NCBI GenBank assembly: GCA_949358305.1
Contig: OX442315.1
Location: 4,588,001-4,652,000, forward strand
Direction: 5' to 3'
Source of the DNA: Strigamia acuminata
Taxonomy: Eukaryota > Arthropoda > Chilopoda > Geophilomorpha > Linotaeniidae
DNA: 64,000 bases
Positions 40,036 through 51,200 of this stretch are shown here, piece after piece. A program made the translations under genes and the position numbers. The notes below the pieces were generated by a model. That model saw only the letters and a list, made by a program, of their open reading frames with translations, was not told the origin of the DNA and ran no database searches. The first letter of the stretch is position 1. The number at the start of each line of letters is the position of its first letter.

Positions 40036-43000
40036 TTATTTGCGCCTTACAAATAAATGCTCACACAAGGTGTTAAGTCTGGGCTTAGGTAACCATTTGG
40101 TCATCATATCGGCGACATTCAGGGCCCCTGGAATATGCTTAATAGCAAACGTTCCGCGCTCGAACCAGTCCCTGAGGAAATGAAGCTTTACGTCGATATG
40201 TTTATTTGCCCTATTCTCTATTCGGTTTTTGGCGTATTGTATCGCGGGCATACTGTCCGCGTACACGCATGGGGTGTTCCGATTGATGCTGAACATGATG
40301 TCAGCATCGTAAAGCCTCTCTAGCCATATAATCTCCTTTACGCCATCGACCACGGCCAGAAATTCACTTTCCATGATCGATAACGCAGTCATTGACTGCT
40401 TATGGCAGTTCCACATGATCGGAACGCCACCCAAATAGACTATGTGACCCCCAAAGCTTCTCCTTTTGTCTGCATCGAGGGCAAACGACGCGTCGGTATA
40501 CACAGTTAGATTATCATTTCGGCAATTAGAAAGATTAATCGTATAATCCGACGTATTTGCCAGATATCGCAAAATTTGCAATAACATACGAATGTGACGC
40601 GTCGAATGTTTCTCATTGTATTGTGAGAGGACAATGACCGAGAACAAGATGTCTGGCCTTGTCCTGCTCGCCAAGAACAAGAGACTTCCCACTAAGTTGC
40701 GATAGGGGAAAGTGGAATCAACCCGCTCTTTTTCCGTCACGCCCTGAATAATCGTTCCTGGCGTCCCAGGCACTCTAATCCGAAGGCATGAGTCGACCCC
40801 ATACAACTTACAAAGTTTTTCTATGTATGCCTTTTGATGGATCCTAATTTGGCCCCCAGACCTATCAAAGGCTATGCCTAACAAAAGGGTCACGGGACCC
40901 AAATCAACCGTGTCAAAAGATTCCCTAATCCATCGAACAACGCATTCCTCGACATAGTCATCCTTGGAAAAGAGAACTATGTCATCCACGTAAAAGATAA
41001 TAATCGCGTCGTTGTCTAACGCATAAACACAGTTAAGACCCAACAAAGGCACAAATCCCAGTTGGAGTAGACGGTCGTGGAGGGCTTGGTACCACATCCG
41101 TCCACTCTGATGTAGTCCATATAATGACTTCAACAGCATCCAACACTTATGTTGGTTTTCGGCTGTTCTGTAGCCCTTGGGAATCTCCATGAACTGGACC
41201 TTATCAAGGTCCCCGTACAAGTACGCGGCCTTGATGTCAAGGTGGACATCTCTCCAACCTTTCAGTATCACCAAGGTACAGAAAAACACCATGACGAGGA
41301 CGAAATTGACTACGGGGGAAAATACCTCCGTAAAGTCAATGCCCGGCCTCTGTTTGAAGCCTTGTGCTACCAAGCGAGCCCGGTAGCGCGCGACTGCACC
41401 CGACTGGTCCCTTTTCATTTTATAAATCCATTTTGATCCCAAAAGCAACTCTCCTTCGGGCTTATCAATTTCTTTATAGACAGTTCGATCGTCGAAGATA
41501 TCTGTCTCTTCTTTCATCGCCTTTTCCCAGTCCCGTTTGTTGGTGTGCCTCATTGCCTCCTCGTAGGTGTCAGGCTCTACGGCACAGAAACCGGCAAAAG
41601 GGAGTTCGGGTTCTTCACCCTCTAAGGTTTTGAAGTCAAAAAGATCTGGGTCGTAGTGGTAACCCTCTGCGTCGCACCATCGCGCAACGTCAGTCCGACT
41701 TCTAAGTTTGTCTTCATTGGGTGAGAAATAGACCACATCAATTTTCCCAGCCGTTGCCCCGGCTTTCCGGACAGACTGGACCCGTCTCCACTTAGTCATA
41801 TCCAGCGGCAGCGACAATGGGTCTTTGATCTTTTTTCCCTTTTTACCCGAACCACGACGAGCTTGTATCGTAGGGGGAAGATCAACTTCCTCATCGTCGT
41901 CAGGATAAACATTGAAGTAATTCTCTTCATTGCCGTTATCCCCCTTCGCCCCACCAATTTCTTCAACTGAATTATCCCCAGCACCAGCATCCCCAACCAA
42001 GTCACCTTCAACAGTTTCTATCGCAGGCTGTTGTATCGCTTGTTCTACAAGCGGCCTCAATTCAGGTCTGAAAACAGGCTTTGGGGTTGTGGGTAAAGGA
42101 GGCTTCTCCTTCGGAACCGGGGATTCAGCAGGGGGCGGAATAGGGAGTGGTAGTGCCCCTTTCACTTCCTCAACAATTTCAGGGATAGGGGCAACGGAAT
42201 CATCATCATCTCCCTCGGTGTCTGAGGAAGAATCCCCAAAATGTTTGAATTGGCCACCCTGCGGTTGCTTGATGGGCTGTTGTAGCCGTTTGCCAATCTC
42301 ATACCAATATGAGTCTTCGAAAATTCGGACATGTTTGGACGCAAAAACTTGATTCCGTACAGGATCCCAAACCCTGTAGCCCCTAGTTGATATTGCGTAT
42401 CCAATAAGTGCTCCCGCCCAAGCCCTTCCTTCCAGTTTGCCTTTTCTGACCTGGGACGGGATATGTACAAATGTCTTCGACCCAATACACTTGATGTGTC
42501 GCAAAGACAATTTCTTGCCGAAAAACACGGTATAGGGCACTTTTCCTCCAAGCCCTTCATGGGGAAATCGGTTCTTCAAGTAAACTATGGTCGTCGCTAA
42601 TTCAGCCCAAAGGGGATAGGGGAAATCATTTTCCAACATTAAAGCTCTGACGCCACCGACAATGGTACGGTTTGCACGTTCTGCAACAGAATTCATTTCC
42701 GGGCTATATGTATTCGTACGAATACATTTCAAACCAATTTTGGATGCATAATCATCCCAATTCCGCGAAATAAATTCTCCTCCATTATCAGTTTTAATGC
42801 ATTTCACTTTCCGTGATGTCGTTCTTTCGACTTCCGTCAACCAACGTTTAAAATGGCCCAAAACTTCCCCTTTGGTCTTCATCGTTATGATCCACATATA
42901 ACGTGAATAATCATCAACCAATATAAAGTAAAAATTAGCCCCACCCAAGGAAGTCGCTTGTGATGCCCCCCAAACATCCATGTGCACTAAATCTAATACT

Positions 43001-44907
43001 CCCTTAGTGGAAATGGTAATTATCGGGGGAAAACTCGCCCTAGTGCTCTTAGCACGTGCACATGCGTCACAAGTGGATAATTCTTTGTTAGACAAATTAA
43101 TCCCAAAAACGTCCTCGGATTCGGTTAATTTAATAATGCCTTTAGCATTATGGTGGCCCATTCTGGAATGCCACGTGTCCATACTCTGGGATGTTTCTTT
43201 ATTTTTCATTTTGATCCCAGTATCCCCGCTTTTGTTAACTTTCGCAGTCGCATTAGCTTCGGGAACAATAGCAGGAGGTGTCTGAACCTCATTCACTGTT
43301 TTCTGTAAATTAATCGCCGCAGGCGCATTCGCTTTGGTTGGCTCGCTTACTTGCGTACTCAAATTAGATGCGGATTTTCCCATATCCGGCTTACAGAAAC
43401 TTTTTAGTAAAGCTGACTTAAAATCTAAAATGGTTAGTAGCGGTTGTACAAATTTTTCATCCTTCACGGATGATTTGATTAAATCGAGGACAGCAGCTGT
43501 ATCCTGTTGCGCAGTTAATGCAGCTGTGTTTACAGAATTAACCTCGACCCGGCAGTTGACTTTGTACAGCCTGTCGCTAGTCCGAACTGCCGAAATCAAA
43601 GGTTCCTCGATTTTATCTTTGAAAATACTCATTTTCCCATCTTTGACAATTGTGCACAACCCAGCCTCATCGGTGCGCCCGAGCGAAATAAGGTTTTTCC
43701 GAAAATTCGGTGCGAAGAATACATTCGTCAAAGTTATTTTCCTCGTTCTTTGTCCATAAAGCGACGTGAGAACGATGTTGCCCACACCTTCAATCTTCGA
43801 TTTTCCTTCTCCTTGTAGAACGCTGAAGTTAGACAACGGTTTGAAGTTTGAAAACCAATTCCGGTTGAAGGAAAAGTGATCGGTCGCTCCCGTGTCCACG
43901 TACCACTGTGAATCGTAGTTTCCGTGCGACACAAGAGATAAGGGCACTGTGGGCTTCTCTTCCGACACCGCAGAATACAAAGTGTAGGGCTCATCTGTAT
44001 AGGGGTCCAGTTGTGTGAGATTTGCTCTCTGTGGACCCCCTCTGCCTCGTCCTTTGCCACGGGTGCCTCCACGATTCAATTGGGCTGGCGAGCCCGCGCT
44101 GGCGGGGAAAGTCCCTTGCTGTTTCGGCGGCGATGGGCACTCTCTGGCGAAGTGTCCCGACCCACCGCAAGTAAAACATGTTCCACGCGAAGTTCCGGGC
44201 GAATTTGGGGTTTTTCCACGAGGTTTCCATTTTCCTTTAGTATAGAAAGCGGTGGTATTGTCTGCCAATACAGGTGGGACGCCAAATTCATTGGTCTGTT
44301 CATAAAGGCGATTATACTCGCCAAGTAAACGTTCTTTAACGTTTTTCGCTGTGAATTCCGCATCCGACCAGTGATACGCGGTCTGTTTCACAGCCTCGTA
44401 TTGTGGGGGCAGAAGATCTAAATATTGGAATGCCTGGAATTCATCGGTGACCTCAATTTTAACGTCCTTCAGTTCGACAATTTTGCGGTCGACCCGCCCG
44501 GTGAAAACTAGCATTTCCTCATTATCTCGAAGTTTCATGTTGAGGAATTCACGTCGCAACCGAGCACGACGTGCCCTCGTCGTCGGTTGATAAGCGTCCT
44601 TTAGGGCTTCCCAAACTTTAGCAGCGGTGGGGCAGGCAACAGCTATCACTTGCTGCGGCTCGGCGCAACTCATGCAAATAGTGGACATTGCCTTGTCCTC
44701 TCGAGCGTTAAACTCCCGCTTCTCTTTTGCAGTGGCTGTTGCAGCCAGTGGTGGCTCAGAGCCACTAACATGTCCCCAAACGCCGTTGTATTTGAGCAAT
44801 AACTGGACCTGCACGGACCAGGTGGCATAGTTCGTGCCATCGAGCTTTTTAATATCCTTGTAATCGTCGTGTTTTGAAGCCATCGCGACGACACAAGGAA
44901 AATGCAC
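40036..44907 (-). CDS. Gag-Pol polyprotein of copia element 2 (1623 aa)
   Basis: One intact Ty1/copia frame. The listed start is MHFPCVVAMASKHDD; the second ATG (44883, MASKHDD) is the likelier start by comparison with related Gags. CCHC knuckle CFTCGGSGHFAREC (about 243-256). Protease VDTGATDH (339). Integrase HHCC finger WHSRMGHHNAK...CDAC (579-615), DVWG (642), TDNGGEF (705) and VAERANR (739). An acidic/Pro-rich spacer. RT with RARLVAQGF, DIKAAYLYGDL and YVDD (about 1303). RNase H with TDASFA (1472) and SIMESEFLAV. The coding region looks functional although the 5' LTR is gone. Confidence 0.95.
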   Translation of the reverse strand: MHFPCVVAMASKHDDYKDIKKLDGTNYATWSVQVQLLLKYNGVWGHVSGSEPPLAATATAKEKREFNAREDKAMSTICMSCAEPQQVIAVACPTAAKVWEALKDAYQPTTRARRARLRREFLNMKLRDNEEMLVFTGRVDRKIVELKDVKIEVTDEFQAFQYLDLLPPQYEAVKQTAYHWSDAEFTAKNVKERLLGEYNRLYEQTNEFGVPPVLADNTTAFYTKGKWKPRGKTPNSPGTSRGTCFTCGGSGHFARECPSPPKQQGTFPASAGSPAQLNRGGTRGKGRGRGGPQRANLTQLDPYTDEPYTLYSAVSEEKPTVPLSLVSHGNYDSQWYVDTGATDHFSFNRNWFSNFKPLSNFSVLQGEGKSKIEGVGNIVLTSLYGQRTRKITLTNVFFAPNFRKNLISLGRTDEAGLCTIVKDGKMSIFKDKIEEPLISAVRTSDRLYKVNCRVEVNSVNTAALTAQQDTAAVLDLIKSSVKDEKFVQPLLTILDFKSALLKSFCKPDMGKSASNLSTQVSEPTKANAPAAINLQKTVNEVQTPPAIVPEANATAKVNKSGDTGIKMKNKETSQSMDTWHSRMGHHNAKGIIKLTESEDVFGINLSNKELSTCDACARAKSTRASFPPIITISTKGVLDLVHMDVWGASQATSLGGANFYFILVDDYSRYMWIITMKTKGEVLGHFKRWLTEVERTTSRKVKCIKTDNGGEFISRNWDDYASKIGLKCIRTNTYSPEMNSVAERANRTIVGGVRALMLENDFPYPLWAELATTIVYLKNRFPHEGLGGKVPYTVFFGKKLSLRHIKCIGSKTFVHIPSQVRKGKLEGRAWAGALIGYAISTRGYRVWDPVRNQVFASKHVRIFEDSYWYEIGKRLQQPIKQPQGGQFKHFGDSSSDTEGDDDDSVAPIPEIVEEVKGALPLPIPPPAESPVPKEKPPLPTTPKPVFRPELRPLVEQAIQQPAIETVEGDLVGDAGAGDNSVEEIGGAKGDNGNEENYFNVYPDDDEEVDLPPTIQARRGSGKKGKKIKDPLSLPLDMTKWRRVQSVRKAGATAGKIDVVYFSPNEDKLRSRTDVARWCDAEGYHYDPDLFDFKTLEGEEPELPFAGFCAVEPDTYEEAMRHTNKRDWEKAMKEETDIFDDRTVYKEIDKPEGELLLGSKWIYKMKRDQSGAVARYRARLVAQGFKQRPGIDFTEVFSPVVNFVLVMVFFCTLVILKGWRDVHLDIKAAYLYGDLDKVQFMEIPKGYRTAENQHKCWMLLKSLYGLHQSGRMWYQALHDRLLQLGFVPLLGLNCVYALDNDAIIIFYVDDIVLFSKDDYVEECVVRWIRESFDTVDLGPVTLLLGIAFDRSGGQIRIHQKAYIEKLCKLYGVDSCLRIRVPGTPGTIIQGVTEKERVDSTFPYRNLVGSLLFLASRTRPDILFSVIVLSQYNEKHSTRHIRMLLQILRYLANTSDYTINLSNCRNDNLTVYTDASFALDADKRRSFGGHIVYLGGVPIMWNCHKQSMTALSIMESEFLAVVDGVKEIIWLERLYDADIMFSINRNTPCVYADSMPAIQYAKNRIENRANKHIDVKLHFLRDWFERGTFAIKHIPGALNVADMMTKWLPKPRLNTLCEHLFVRRK

Positions 44908-46065
44908 AATAATAATTAGTTATGCACGGAGAAAACACAATTTCGGAATTTATTCCGCACAAACACTTCACAGGAGCACTTAATCACACAATGCACAATT
45001 GTCTCTAGTCCCAAAAACCAAAAAGGAAGGCGAAAATACAGTTTCAACCCGGGGAATCTCAATAAGTGAGATTGGAAAACCTTGACTGGCAATCCACCAA
45101 CTCTTCCGTCCGACCTCCTGGGGTCGCGGGATGGTTGGGGGCCCTGGATAAGCCCAGCCAAGAATACAGTGTTACGTGCCCGACTGGACGTAGGGTAGCA
45201 CCGAATCTAACAAGGGACCAACAACAAAAACTTAAAACTAACAAAGTTTCACGACAATATCTAATTAAATACACTTTTTCGTTGTTAAGTTGGGCGAATT
45301 GCGGGATCCGATCGTCGCAATCGCTTCCTCGTAGCGGTGAACGTCGGGTTGACGTTATTGGTGCACGGAACTGGGGCCGACGTGCTACCACTTGCACACT
45401 TCCGTGCAAAAGTGGGGAAAAATAATCCAAAATCGTCGTTGCGCACGTCCGCGCCTTCGTGTAGCACACCGGGGTGCAAGCCACGGCTTTTCCGCTCAAA
45501 ATTGGTCGTGTACGTAGGCTTATACGTACGCAGACACTCCCGATTGATTTCCACCGTCGGCAGCGATGAAAATCCAAACAAAAATGGCCGCTGGTGAGGA
45601 TTTGTTCTTCACCAGCGATCCCACGATGATTTTCGTCCGTTTCGTGATGAAAAATCGTCGTTTCGGCGATTGAAGGCGCCGTTCCGCTGAGATACGCGTT
45701 GTCTCGTTGAAAATTGACGTTGTCTTGAAGAAACAACGTCGTGCGGGCGTGAATAGACCCGATACACGCTCTGGTCGGCTGGCTACGCTGCCTGGGCGAT
45801 CCAAGATGGCCGCCGCACAAAAATTTTCAAAGTCGACGATTTTGGTGTTTATTTCACACCGAAAAATTGCAAAAACACACAGCTTACGCTTGTAAATGTC
45901 CGAAATAATGTCCGCACACCCTGTCAATCCGTTTCAAGCGCGTTGGCGAGGTGAAACCCGTCCTGGTCGATCGAGTCGCGTTTGCGGCGATGTCGAGCGA
46001 CGTCTGGGCTACGTTCGGTCTCCAAAAATGCCGAAAATCCTTTACAAACTGGTTGGGCCGTCGTC
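44908..46065 (-). other. Leader region of copia element 2
   Basis: About 1.16 kb of leader between the primer site and the Gag-Pol start, on the minus strand. Several short open frames overlap here on both strands (for example 45520-45927 minus), none with a recognised domain. Confidence 0.65.
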
Positions 46066-46083
46066 AACCATCCTCTGCTACCA
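46066..46083 (-). other. Primer-binding site of copia element 2 (initiator tRNA-Met)
   Basis: TGGTAGCAGAGGATGGTT on the minus strand, a perfect complement to the 3' end of animal initiator tRNA-Met. Confidence 0.88.
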
Positions 46084-46121
46084 TATAATCAAACACACAA
46101 TATTTCCACCACAACTCAATA
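46084..46121 (-). repeat. Remnant (38 bp) of the 5' LTR of copia element 2
   Basis: About 35 bp match the outer end of the left LTR (AATCAAACACACAATATTTC onward). The other ~440 bp are missing, yet the outer junction and AATTT duplication remain. This fits a deletion inside the LTR after insertion. Confidence 0.8.
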
Positions 46122-46290
46122 AATTTTGCCCTTTCTCAACGCAAAATCGTATTCGACTCGTTTTCGAGTCGAATGCGAATTTTGCCCTTCTTCAACGCGA
46201 AATCGTATTCGACTCGTTTTCGAGTCGAGTACGAATTTTGCCCTTCTTCAACGCGAAATCGTATTCGATTCGCTTTCGAATCGTATACGA
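46122..46290. repeat. 56-bp hairpin minisatellite, about 3 copies, continuing right of copia 2
   Basis: Same unit and orientation as the array at 32130-32633. It shows that both copia elements split one array. The last copy has the ATTCGATTCG stem variant. Confidence 0.9.
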
Positions 46291-47421
46291 GATGGTCGAT
46301 TTTTGTTTCCCGGACTTTGATTTGTATTCGAGTTGTTACGAGTTCGTATTTTGATCGTATTCGTATTCGAATCGAATTCGAATCGTATTCGAATCGAATA
46401 CGAATCGAATTCGAGTCGTATTCGAGATGGTCGATGATTTCCACTCGCTCGTATACGCGTTGTATACGAGCTCGTATTTTGATCGTAATCGTAAACGAAT
46501 CGTTTACAAGTCGTATACAAGTCGTATACGACGTGTATACACCTCGTATACGAACGAAGTTTGTGAAAACACAATTTCCAAATAAGACGTATGTGACTAC
46601 TATGTGTTTTCATGTCGTAGTAAGTATCCGGTGGATTTTCCAAACTTCGTTCGTATACGAGGTGTATACACGTCGTATACGACTTGTATACGACTTGTAA
46701 ACGATTCGTTTACGATTACGATCAAAATACGAGCTCGTATACAACGCGTATACGAGCGAGTGGAAATCATCGACCATCTCGAATGCGACTCGAATACGAT
46801 TCGAATACATCTCGAATACATCTCGAATACGAGTCGTACGAGTCAAAGTCCGGGAACGGGTCATCGACTATCTCGTATTCGAGTTGTTACGAGTTCGTAT
46901 TTTGATCGTATTCGTATTCGAATCGAATTCGAATCGTATTCGAATCGAATACTAATCGAATTCGAGTCGTATTCGAGATGGTCGATGATTTCCACTCGCT
47001 CGTATACGCGTTGTATACGAGCTCGTATTTTGATCGTAATCGTAAACGAATCGTTTACAAGTCGTATACAAGTCGTATACGACGTGTATACACCTCGTAT
47101 ACGAACGAAGTTTGTGAAAACACAATTTCCAAATAAGACGTATGTGACTACTATGTGTTTTCATGTCGTAGTAAGTGTCCGGTGGATTTTCCAAACTTTG
47201 TTCGTATACGAGGTGTATACACGTCGTATATAACTTGTATACGACTTGTAAACGATTCGTTTACGATTACGATCAAAATACGAGCTCGTATACAACGCGT
47301 ATACGAGCGAGTGGAAATCATCGACCATCTCGAATGCGACTCGAATACGATTCGAATACATCTCGAATACATCTCGAATACGAGTCGTACGAGTCAAAGT
47401 CCGGGAACGGGTCATCGACTA
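46291..47421. repeat. Palindromic block: two ~550-bp units, each an inverted pair
   Basis: The segment GAGTTGTTACGAGTTCGTAT... at 46327 recurs at about 46874, and each is followed by its own inverse (centred near 46595 and 47145; e.g. CACCTCGTATACGAACGAAG against CTTCGTTCGTATACGAGGTG). The block is built from short motifs CGTATACGA, CGAATCGAAT and AAACGATTCGTTTACG, most self-complementary. Open frames on both strands are rich in Arg, Tyr, Ile and Ser (for example a 209-codon plus frame at 46604-47233), a result of the CGTATTCGA motif, not coding. Confidence 0.88.
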
Positions 47422-48165
47422 TCTCGTATTCGACTCGAAAACGAGTCGAATACGATTTCGCGTTGAGAAAGAAAGGGCAAAATTCGTACTCGACTCGAAA
47501 ACGAGTCGAATACGATTTTGCGTTGAAGAAGGGCAAAATTCGTACTCGACTCGAAAACGAGTCGAATACGATTTCGCGTTGAAGAAGGGCAAAATTCGCA
47601 TTCGACTCGAAAACGAGTCGAATACGATTTTGCGTTGAGAAAGGGCAAAATTCGCATTCGACTCGAAAACGAGTCGAATACGATTTCGCGTTGAAGAAGG
47701 GCAAAATTCGCATTCGACTCGAAAACGAGTCGAATACGATTTCGCGTTGAAGAAGGGCAAAATTCGCATTCGACTCGAAAACGAGTCGAATACGATTTCG
47801 CGTTGAAGAAGGGCAAAATTCGCATTCGACTCGAAAACGAGTCGAATACGATTTCGCATTGAAGAAGGGCAAAATTCGCATTCGACTCGAAAACGAGTCG
47901 AATACGATTTCGCGTTGAAGAAGGGCAAAATTCGTACTCGACTCGAAAACGAGTCGAATACGATTTCGCGTTGAAGAAGGGCAAAATTCGCATTCGACTC
48001 GAAAACGAGTCGAATACGATTTCGCGTTGAAGAAGGGCAAAATTCATATTCGATTCGAAAGCGAATCGAATACAATTTTGCGTTGAAAAAGGACAAAAAT
48101 CGTATTCGATTCGCTTTCGAATCGAATACGAGTTTTGTCCTTTTTCAACGCTTGGGAAAAGGACT
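47422..48165. repeat. 56-bp hairpin minisatellite, right array, inverted, about 13 copies
   Basis: Inverse of the array at 32130-32633, ending with the same 72-bp palindromic edge. All three minus frames stay open for 225-260 codons because the unit has no stop. These are repeat artefacts. Confidence 0.93.
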
Positions 48166-48270
48166 CGAATGCGCCTCCACGTTGCAATGCGCATTTGTGT
48201 AAACGATGATGGAATCCCCTGCTTAAATACTGGCTATCGCGTCACGTAACAGCAACGTGCCACGTCACGT

Positions 48271-51200
48271 AATTGCAACGTGCCGCGCTATGCCACACAA
48301 TGTGCCGCCGCGATAGGCCATTGAACCCGAATGTGTGTGATGCGAAACGCGCGAGTACGCGCGCGGAGAACGCGCGGCAATGCTAGCAACAGGAGCGCAA
48401 CTGCCCAAGAAATTGCTCAACAATAAAAGGCACGTGGAAGCACGTGCCTGAAACAATAGGCACTTCAAATAAAGTTATTGTTAAAAAACGGGCTTGAAAA
48501 CCAACAATTACACAATAATTAAGGGGCAAGAAATGAACTTTGCTGCAATGCAAAGTTCTCAAAATACAGAGAAATGAAAGTTACACTTGTATAAAGAATT
48601 GACAATGTTTGAAACCAATAAAAACTACAAAAACACACTTGTAAAAAACCCAAAACAACCCCCAGAATGAATTATTTGACTCAAATTAACCCTAAAACAG
48701 TCTTGGAGGTCGTGCAGACGACAGAGTCGGATCGGAAGGTTGCTAAAACCTGACGCCAAAACTAGCAATGGGACAGCTAGTTAGAAAACAGCTTTTTCAT
48801 CAATCATGAACGCTGAAAACCTCACCCAGGGGTAGAAAATGATGGAGAGAACGTTTTCGCCATCTAAAACGGTCTAAAACGGGTCTAAAATGCCTAAACC
48901 GGCGCCTGGAACGTGGCGCAGTTGTTGGGTCAAATATTGTCAAAAATCAGTGGAAATTTGTCAAATACTGGCAAAAATCTGCTGAAATTTGTCAAAAATT
49001 GCCAAATTTTGGCGCAAGTTACGTGAGGTTTGCGCGCATCCAACTATGACGAAAAATCCATGCGTGTGCACGCGCGATTTACTGGCGCGTTGGAAGCGTT
49101 AAAATAAATTTTTCCAATATCTAACACAATTTGCACCGAATTATGGCAATTTTTGACAAATTTACATGGATTTTTGCCAGTATTTGACAAATTTCCACGG
49201 ATTTTTGACAATATTTGACAAATTCCAGACAAATTTCAGACAAATTTCAATTAATTTTAGAAATTTTATGAGAAATTTCAGCAAATGTTTGAGGATTGAG
49301 GAAATCTTCTGAAATTTGTCAAATATAGGCAAAAATCTTCTGAAATTTGTCAAATACAGGCAAAAATCTGCTGAAATTTGTCAAAAATTGCCCAAATTCC
49401 GTGCAAGTTTTGCAAGTTTTGCGCGCATCAAATCGTATGCGCGCCTATACTATTGCACGAGCGCATTGACGCGTGATGAACACCGACCACGTTTACGAAG
49501 TGAATTCGAGCTACAAAAGTATCGAGTCGCCATTCTATGATGGAAAAAAAAAATTAAGTGTAAACAAACAAAATAAAAACTTTAATATACAAGAAACGTA
49601 CAATTCCACTCAACTTTGTTTCAAATTTTATTTATTGGATCATTGAAAATAAACAGTAGTGTTGTGCACTGTACGCTTAAGTGTATACCGGCGATGCGTT
49701 GTTTTGTGGTGGGGATTTGCCTCGATAATTGATCTTTTCTCTTTGTTTGCAATATTTTTTTGGCCTTTTTTGTTGATTTTTCGGTTTGAAATTGTTTTTT
49801 TCCGGTGTAATTTAAGTGGTGGAAGGTTGTTGGCGTGTGTTGAGGGTAATTTTGGCGGTTTTTGGGTCGGGATTAGTGTTTTCTGCGATTTTTTATCGGT
49901 ATTTGGGGTTTGATGCAGCGGATAGCGCATGCGAATCGCCGTCGACCGTAGCATTAGCAATTGCAACGTGCCGCGCTATGCCACACAATGTGCCGCCGCG
50001 ATAGGCCATCGAATCCGAATGTGTGTGATGCGAAACGCGAGTACGCGCGCGGAGAACGCGCGGCAATGCTAGCAACAGGAGCGCAACTGCCCAAGAAATT
50101 GCTCAACAATAAAAGGCACGTGGAAGCACGTGCCTGAAACAATAGGCACTTCAAATAAAGTTATTGTTAAAAAACGGGCTTGAAAACCAACAATTACACA
50201 ATAATTAAGGGGCAAGAAATGAACTTTGCTGCAATGCAAAGTTCTCAAAATACAGAGAAATGAAAGTTACACTTGTATAAAGAATTGACAATGTTTGAAA
50301 CCAATAAAAACTACAAAAACACACTTGTAAAAAACCCAAAACAACCCCCAGAATGAATTATTTGACTCAAATTAACCCTAAAACAGTCTTGGAGGTCGTG
50401 CAGACGACAGAGTCGGATCGGAAGGTTGCTAAAACCTGACGCCAAAACTAGCAATGGGACAGCTAGTTAGAAAACAGCTTTTTCATCAATCATGAACGCT
50501 GAAAACCTCACCCAGGGGTAGAAAATGATGGAGAGAACGTTTTCGCCATCTAAAACGGTCTAAAACGGGTCTAAAATGCCTAAACCGGCGCCTGGAACGT
50601 GGCGCAGTTGTTGGGTCAAATATTGTCAAAAATCAGTGGAAATTTGTCAAATACTGGCAAAAATCTGCTGAAATTTGTCAAAAATTGCCAAATTTTGGCG
50701 CAAGTTACGTGAGGTTTGCGCGCATCCAACTATGACGAAAAATCCATGCGTGTGCACGCGCGATTTACTGGCGCGTTGGAAGCGTTAAAATAAATTTTTC
50801 CAATATCTAACACAATTTGCACCGAATTATGGCAATTTTTGACAAATTTACATGGATTTTTGCCAGTATTTGACAAATTTCCACGGATTTTTGACAATAT
50901 TTGACAAATTCCAGACAAATTTCAGACAAATTTCAATTAATTTTAGAAATTTTATGAGAAATTTCAGCAAATGTTTGAGGATTGAGGAAATCTTCTGAAA
51001 TTTGTCAAATATAGGCAAAAATCTTCTGAAATTTGTCAAATACAGGCAAAAATCTGCTGAAATTTGTCAAAAATTGCCCAAATTCCGTGCAAGTTTTGCA
51101 AGTTTTGCGCGCATCAAATCGTATGCGCGCCTATACTATTGCACGAGCGCATTGACGCGTGATGAACACCGACCACGTTTACGAAGTGAATTCGAGCTAC

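Larger units (their letters stand above)
39541..46121 (-). mobile_element. Ty1/copia retrotransposon 2, TSD AATTT, 5' LTR mostly deleted
   Basis: The left (3') LTR is 39541-40018, and the right LTR is reduced to 46084-46121. AATTT flanks both ends (39536-39540, 46122-46126). The primer site is 46066-46083, a GGGGGA purine tract adjoins the left LTR, and one long Gag-Pol frame is open. The protein differs from copia 1 throughout, so this is another family. Loss of most of the 5' LTR should remove its promoter. Confidence 0.92.

Noticed and set aside
46136-47466. Arg/Tyr/Ile-rich frames up to 209 codons on both strands
   Set aside because: They are built from CGTATTCGA/CGTATACGA motifs that are open in several frames. 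No domain, and they lie in palindromic DNA.
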